Source of the DNA: an uncultured bacterium
Lineage (GTDB): Bacteria > Actinomycetota > Coriobacteriia > Coriobacteriales > Coriobacteriaceae
NCBI GenBank assembly: GCA_905215115.1
Contig: CAJMOP010000052.1
Location: forward strand, 1-12,735
Direction of reading: 5' to 3'
Length of the DNA stretch: 12,735 nucleotides
Below, one piece after another: positions 12,579 through 12,735 of this stretch. The notes under the pieces were generated by a model that saw only the letters and a list, made by a program, of their open reading frames with translations, made no database searches and was not told where the DNA came from. Position 1 is the stretch's first letter; the number at the start of each line of letters is the position of its first letter. The position numbers and the translations under genes are program-made.

Positions 12579-12735
12579 TTATGCCTCCTCGAGCTCGAGT
12601 TGGTTATCGGCAATGTCCTGGGCGGTCGCGCGGTAGAGCTCGTCGATAAAGGCGACCTTAAAGCTTGCCGGGGCATCGGCAACGGCGGCGGCACGCGTGC
12701 CGGCAACGTTGTAGGCGGCGGTGCCGCAGGTGGCC
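12579..12735 (-). CDS. thiM: Hydroxyethylthiazole kinase ThiM, C-terminal end (5' end outside the window)
   Basis: An open minus-strand reading enters from the right edge and ends in TAA at 12579-12581. The visible 51 or so residues include ATCGTAAYNVAGTRAA and PASFKVAFIDELYRAT. These match the last two helices of ThiM, where the family has a GERAAE-type helix followed by GPGSFxVALLDALY. ThiM phosphorylates salvaged hydroxyethylthiazole, the partner substrate for ThiE downstream. The C-terminus LELEEA overlaps the ribosome site of the next gene. Identification rests on a short stretch plus operon context. Confidence 0.75.
   Translation of the reverse strand, partial: ATCGTAAYNVAGTRAAAVADAPASFKVAFIDELYRATAQDIADNQLELEEA

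Noticed and set aside
11548..12636. Plus-strand reading of 362 residues opposite thiE and the thiamine-binding protein
   Set aside because: It is antisense to three in-operon thiamin genes whose motifs are clear, and has no ribosome site.

Overview
The window looks like a piece of chromosome from a GC-rich gut actinobacterium, most likely class Coriobacteriia and probably Collinsella. This is inferred from base composition, gene content and the style of the intergenic palindromes, and no marker gene in the window proves it. Nearly all genes have strong AAGGAGG-type ribosome binding sites. Most of the window is transcribed leftward (minus strand).

Layout, left to right. (1) The 3' end of a rightward UvrA-type excinuclease gene converges on a leftward AAA+ ATPase with a C-terminal winged helix. 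The ATPase is bracketed by two identical 31-bp perfect palindromes (729-759 and 1954-1984). (2) Leftward housekeeping genes follow: a TrmL-type tRNA 2'-O-methyltransferase, a strong intrinsic terminator, and a COG0523/CobW-type metallochaperone GTPase. (3) A two-gene leftward operon encodes a flavodoxin-fold protein with a compact cysteine cluster and an ArsC/Spx-fold protein that has lost its usual cysteine. A palindrome sits over its predicted transcription start. (4) An AT-richer stretch (about 5130-5700) holds one small membrane protein gene and unexplained sequence. (5) A cyclic-di-GMP locus holds two leftward paralogues. The smaller is GGDEF-PAS-degenerate GGDEF. The larger has the same three modules plus another degenerate GGDEF and a complete EAL phosphodiesterase domain. 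The smaller gene carries a run of nine C residues (coding strand) exactly in the linker after its active GGDEF domain. (6) A rightward patatin-like phospholipase converges on a thiamin operon. The gap between them holds two related long palindromes. (7) The leftward thiamin operon is thiM (3' end only), a thiamine-binding MTH1187/YkoF-family protein, and thiE, with a 3-nt gap and then a 4-nt overlap.

How the parts work together. The two GGDEF proteins probably set a local cyclic-di-GMP level. The larger has synthase and hydrolase domains, and the smaller could switch between long and short forms by slippage in its C tract. The thiamin genes form a salvage/condensation module in which ThiM makes thiazole phosphate, ThiE joins it to HMP-PP, and the small protein between them probably binds thiamin or its pyrimidine. 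Two unrelated palindrome families occupy gene ends and may act as bidirectional terminators or as mobile REP-like elements. No RNA gene, CRISPR array, transposase or phage gene was found. The most interesting points are the homopolymeric tract, the palindrome-bracketed ATPase and the cysteine-less ArsC-fold protein.
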